Assembly (NCBI RefSeq): GCF_000186865.1
Contig: NW_008705619.1
Span: forward strand, 5,554-29,557
Direction: 5' to 3'
Length of the DNA stretch: 24,004 nucleotides
Source of the DNA: Aureococcus anophagefferens
Taxonomy: Eukaryota; Sar; Pelagophyceae; Pelagomonadales; Pelagomonadaceae
The number at the start of each line of letters is the position of its first letter. The first letter of the stretch is position 1. Shown here piece after piece: positions 23,822 to 24,004 of the stretch. Below the pieces are notes generated by a model, which was not told where the DNA came from, ran no database searches, and worked only from the letters and a program-made list of their open reading frames with translations. Both the position numbers and the translations under genes were made by a program.

Positions 23822-24004
23822 GGCGCCAAGAAGACCCGCGCGCCGAAGCGAGGCGCGCGACCAAGATAGAAGAAGTTAACACACCGAGAAGCGGAGTGTG
23901 TTCCGCGGCGCGGGCGCAGGTGCTTGACCTTGTCCGTCGGTCATGATCGTCGCAAGTAACGTCGTCGCGCCTGCTTAACGTCATTGTTGAATCGATGATG
24001 ACGC
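23822..24004 (+). other. 3' intergenic region with a stem-loop
   Basis: The last 183 bp contain no convincing gene. AACACAC (23878-23884) and GTGTGTT (23896-23902) form a perfect 7-bp inverted repeat around an 11-nt loop, about 60 bp after the GNAT stop. It could help form the 3' end of that mRNA. The final bases contain repeated TGATGACG-like sequence and may belong to the next promoter. Confidence 0.4.

Overview
The window looks like nuclear DNA from a photosynthetic stramenopile, most likely a pelagophyte close to Aureococcus. The reasons are very high GC, tightly packed genes with few short introns, a fucoxanthin-chlorophyll (FCP/LHC) protein with an ASAFF-type plastid-targeting signal, eukaryote-only genes (importin-5, EMC4), and two near-identical 192-bp introner-type elements acting as introns. 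The species assignment is inference.

Layout. 1-244 (-): 5' part of a secreted sulfotransferase-like gene, divergent from a short ParA-like fragment at 359-715 (+). 801-1078 (+): a possible small secreted protein whose exons are unresolved. 1285-2436 (-): J-domain plus PH-like protein. 2611-3671 (-) and 3738-6073 (+): a divergent pair, an ankyrin protein and an Arg/Ala-rich IQ-like protein, each split by one copy of the same introner. 6433-7065 (+): light-harvesting protein. 7423-8364 (+): secreted prolyl 4-hydroxylase-like dioxygenase. 8619-12218 (+): importin-5-like karyopherin. 12291-15932 (-): four tandem intronless ankyrin genes of identical length (238 aa) with a conserved F-box-like C-terminus. 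16217-16975 (+): 1-Cys peroxiredoxin (Prx6-type) that has lost its catalytic residues. 16984-17669 (-): EMC4, three exons. 17784-20079 (+): RelA/SpoT-like plus leucine-rich-repeat protein with one intron bounded by an 11-bp direct repeat. 20198-22115 (+): EF-hand plus ankyrin protein with a GC-AG intron. 22367-23821 (+): Tudor/PWWP-like plus GNAT acetyltransferase with cell-cycle degron-like motifs.

The genes are mostly unrelated housekeeping and signalling functions and do not form one pathway. The most distinctive content is intron biology: two sister introners with 8-bp target duplications and matched terminal inverted repeats, two GC-AG introns, and donors far from GTAAGT. Next come the ankyrin/F-box-like paralogue array with variable repeat tips and a constant tail, and the peroxiredoxin pseudoenzyme. 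All exon joins were deduced by eye from frame, protein-family continuity and direct repeats; there is no transcript evidence.
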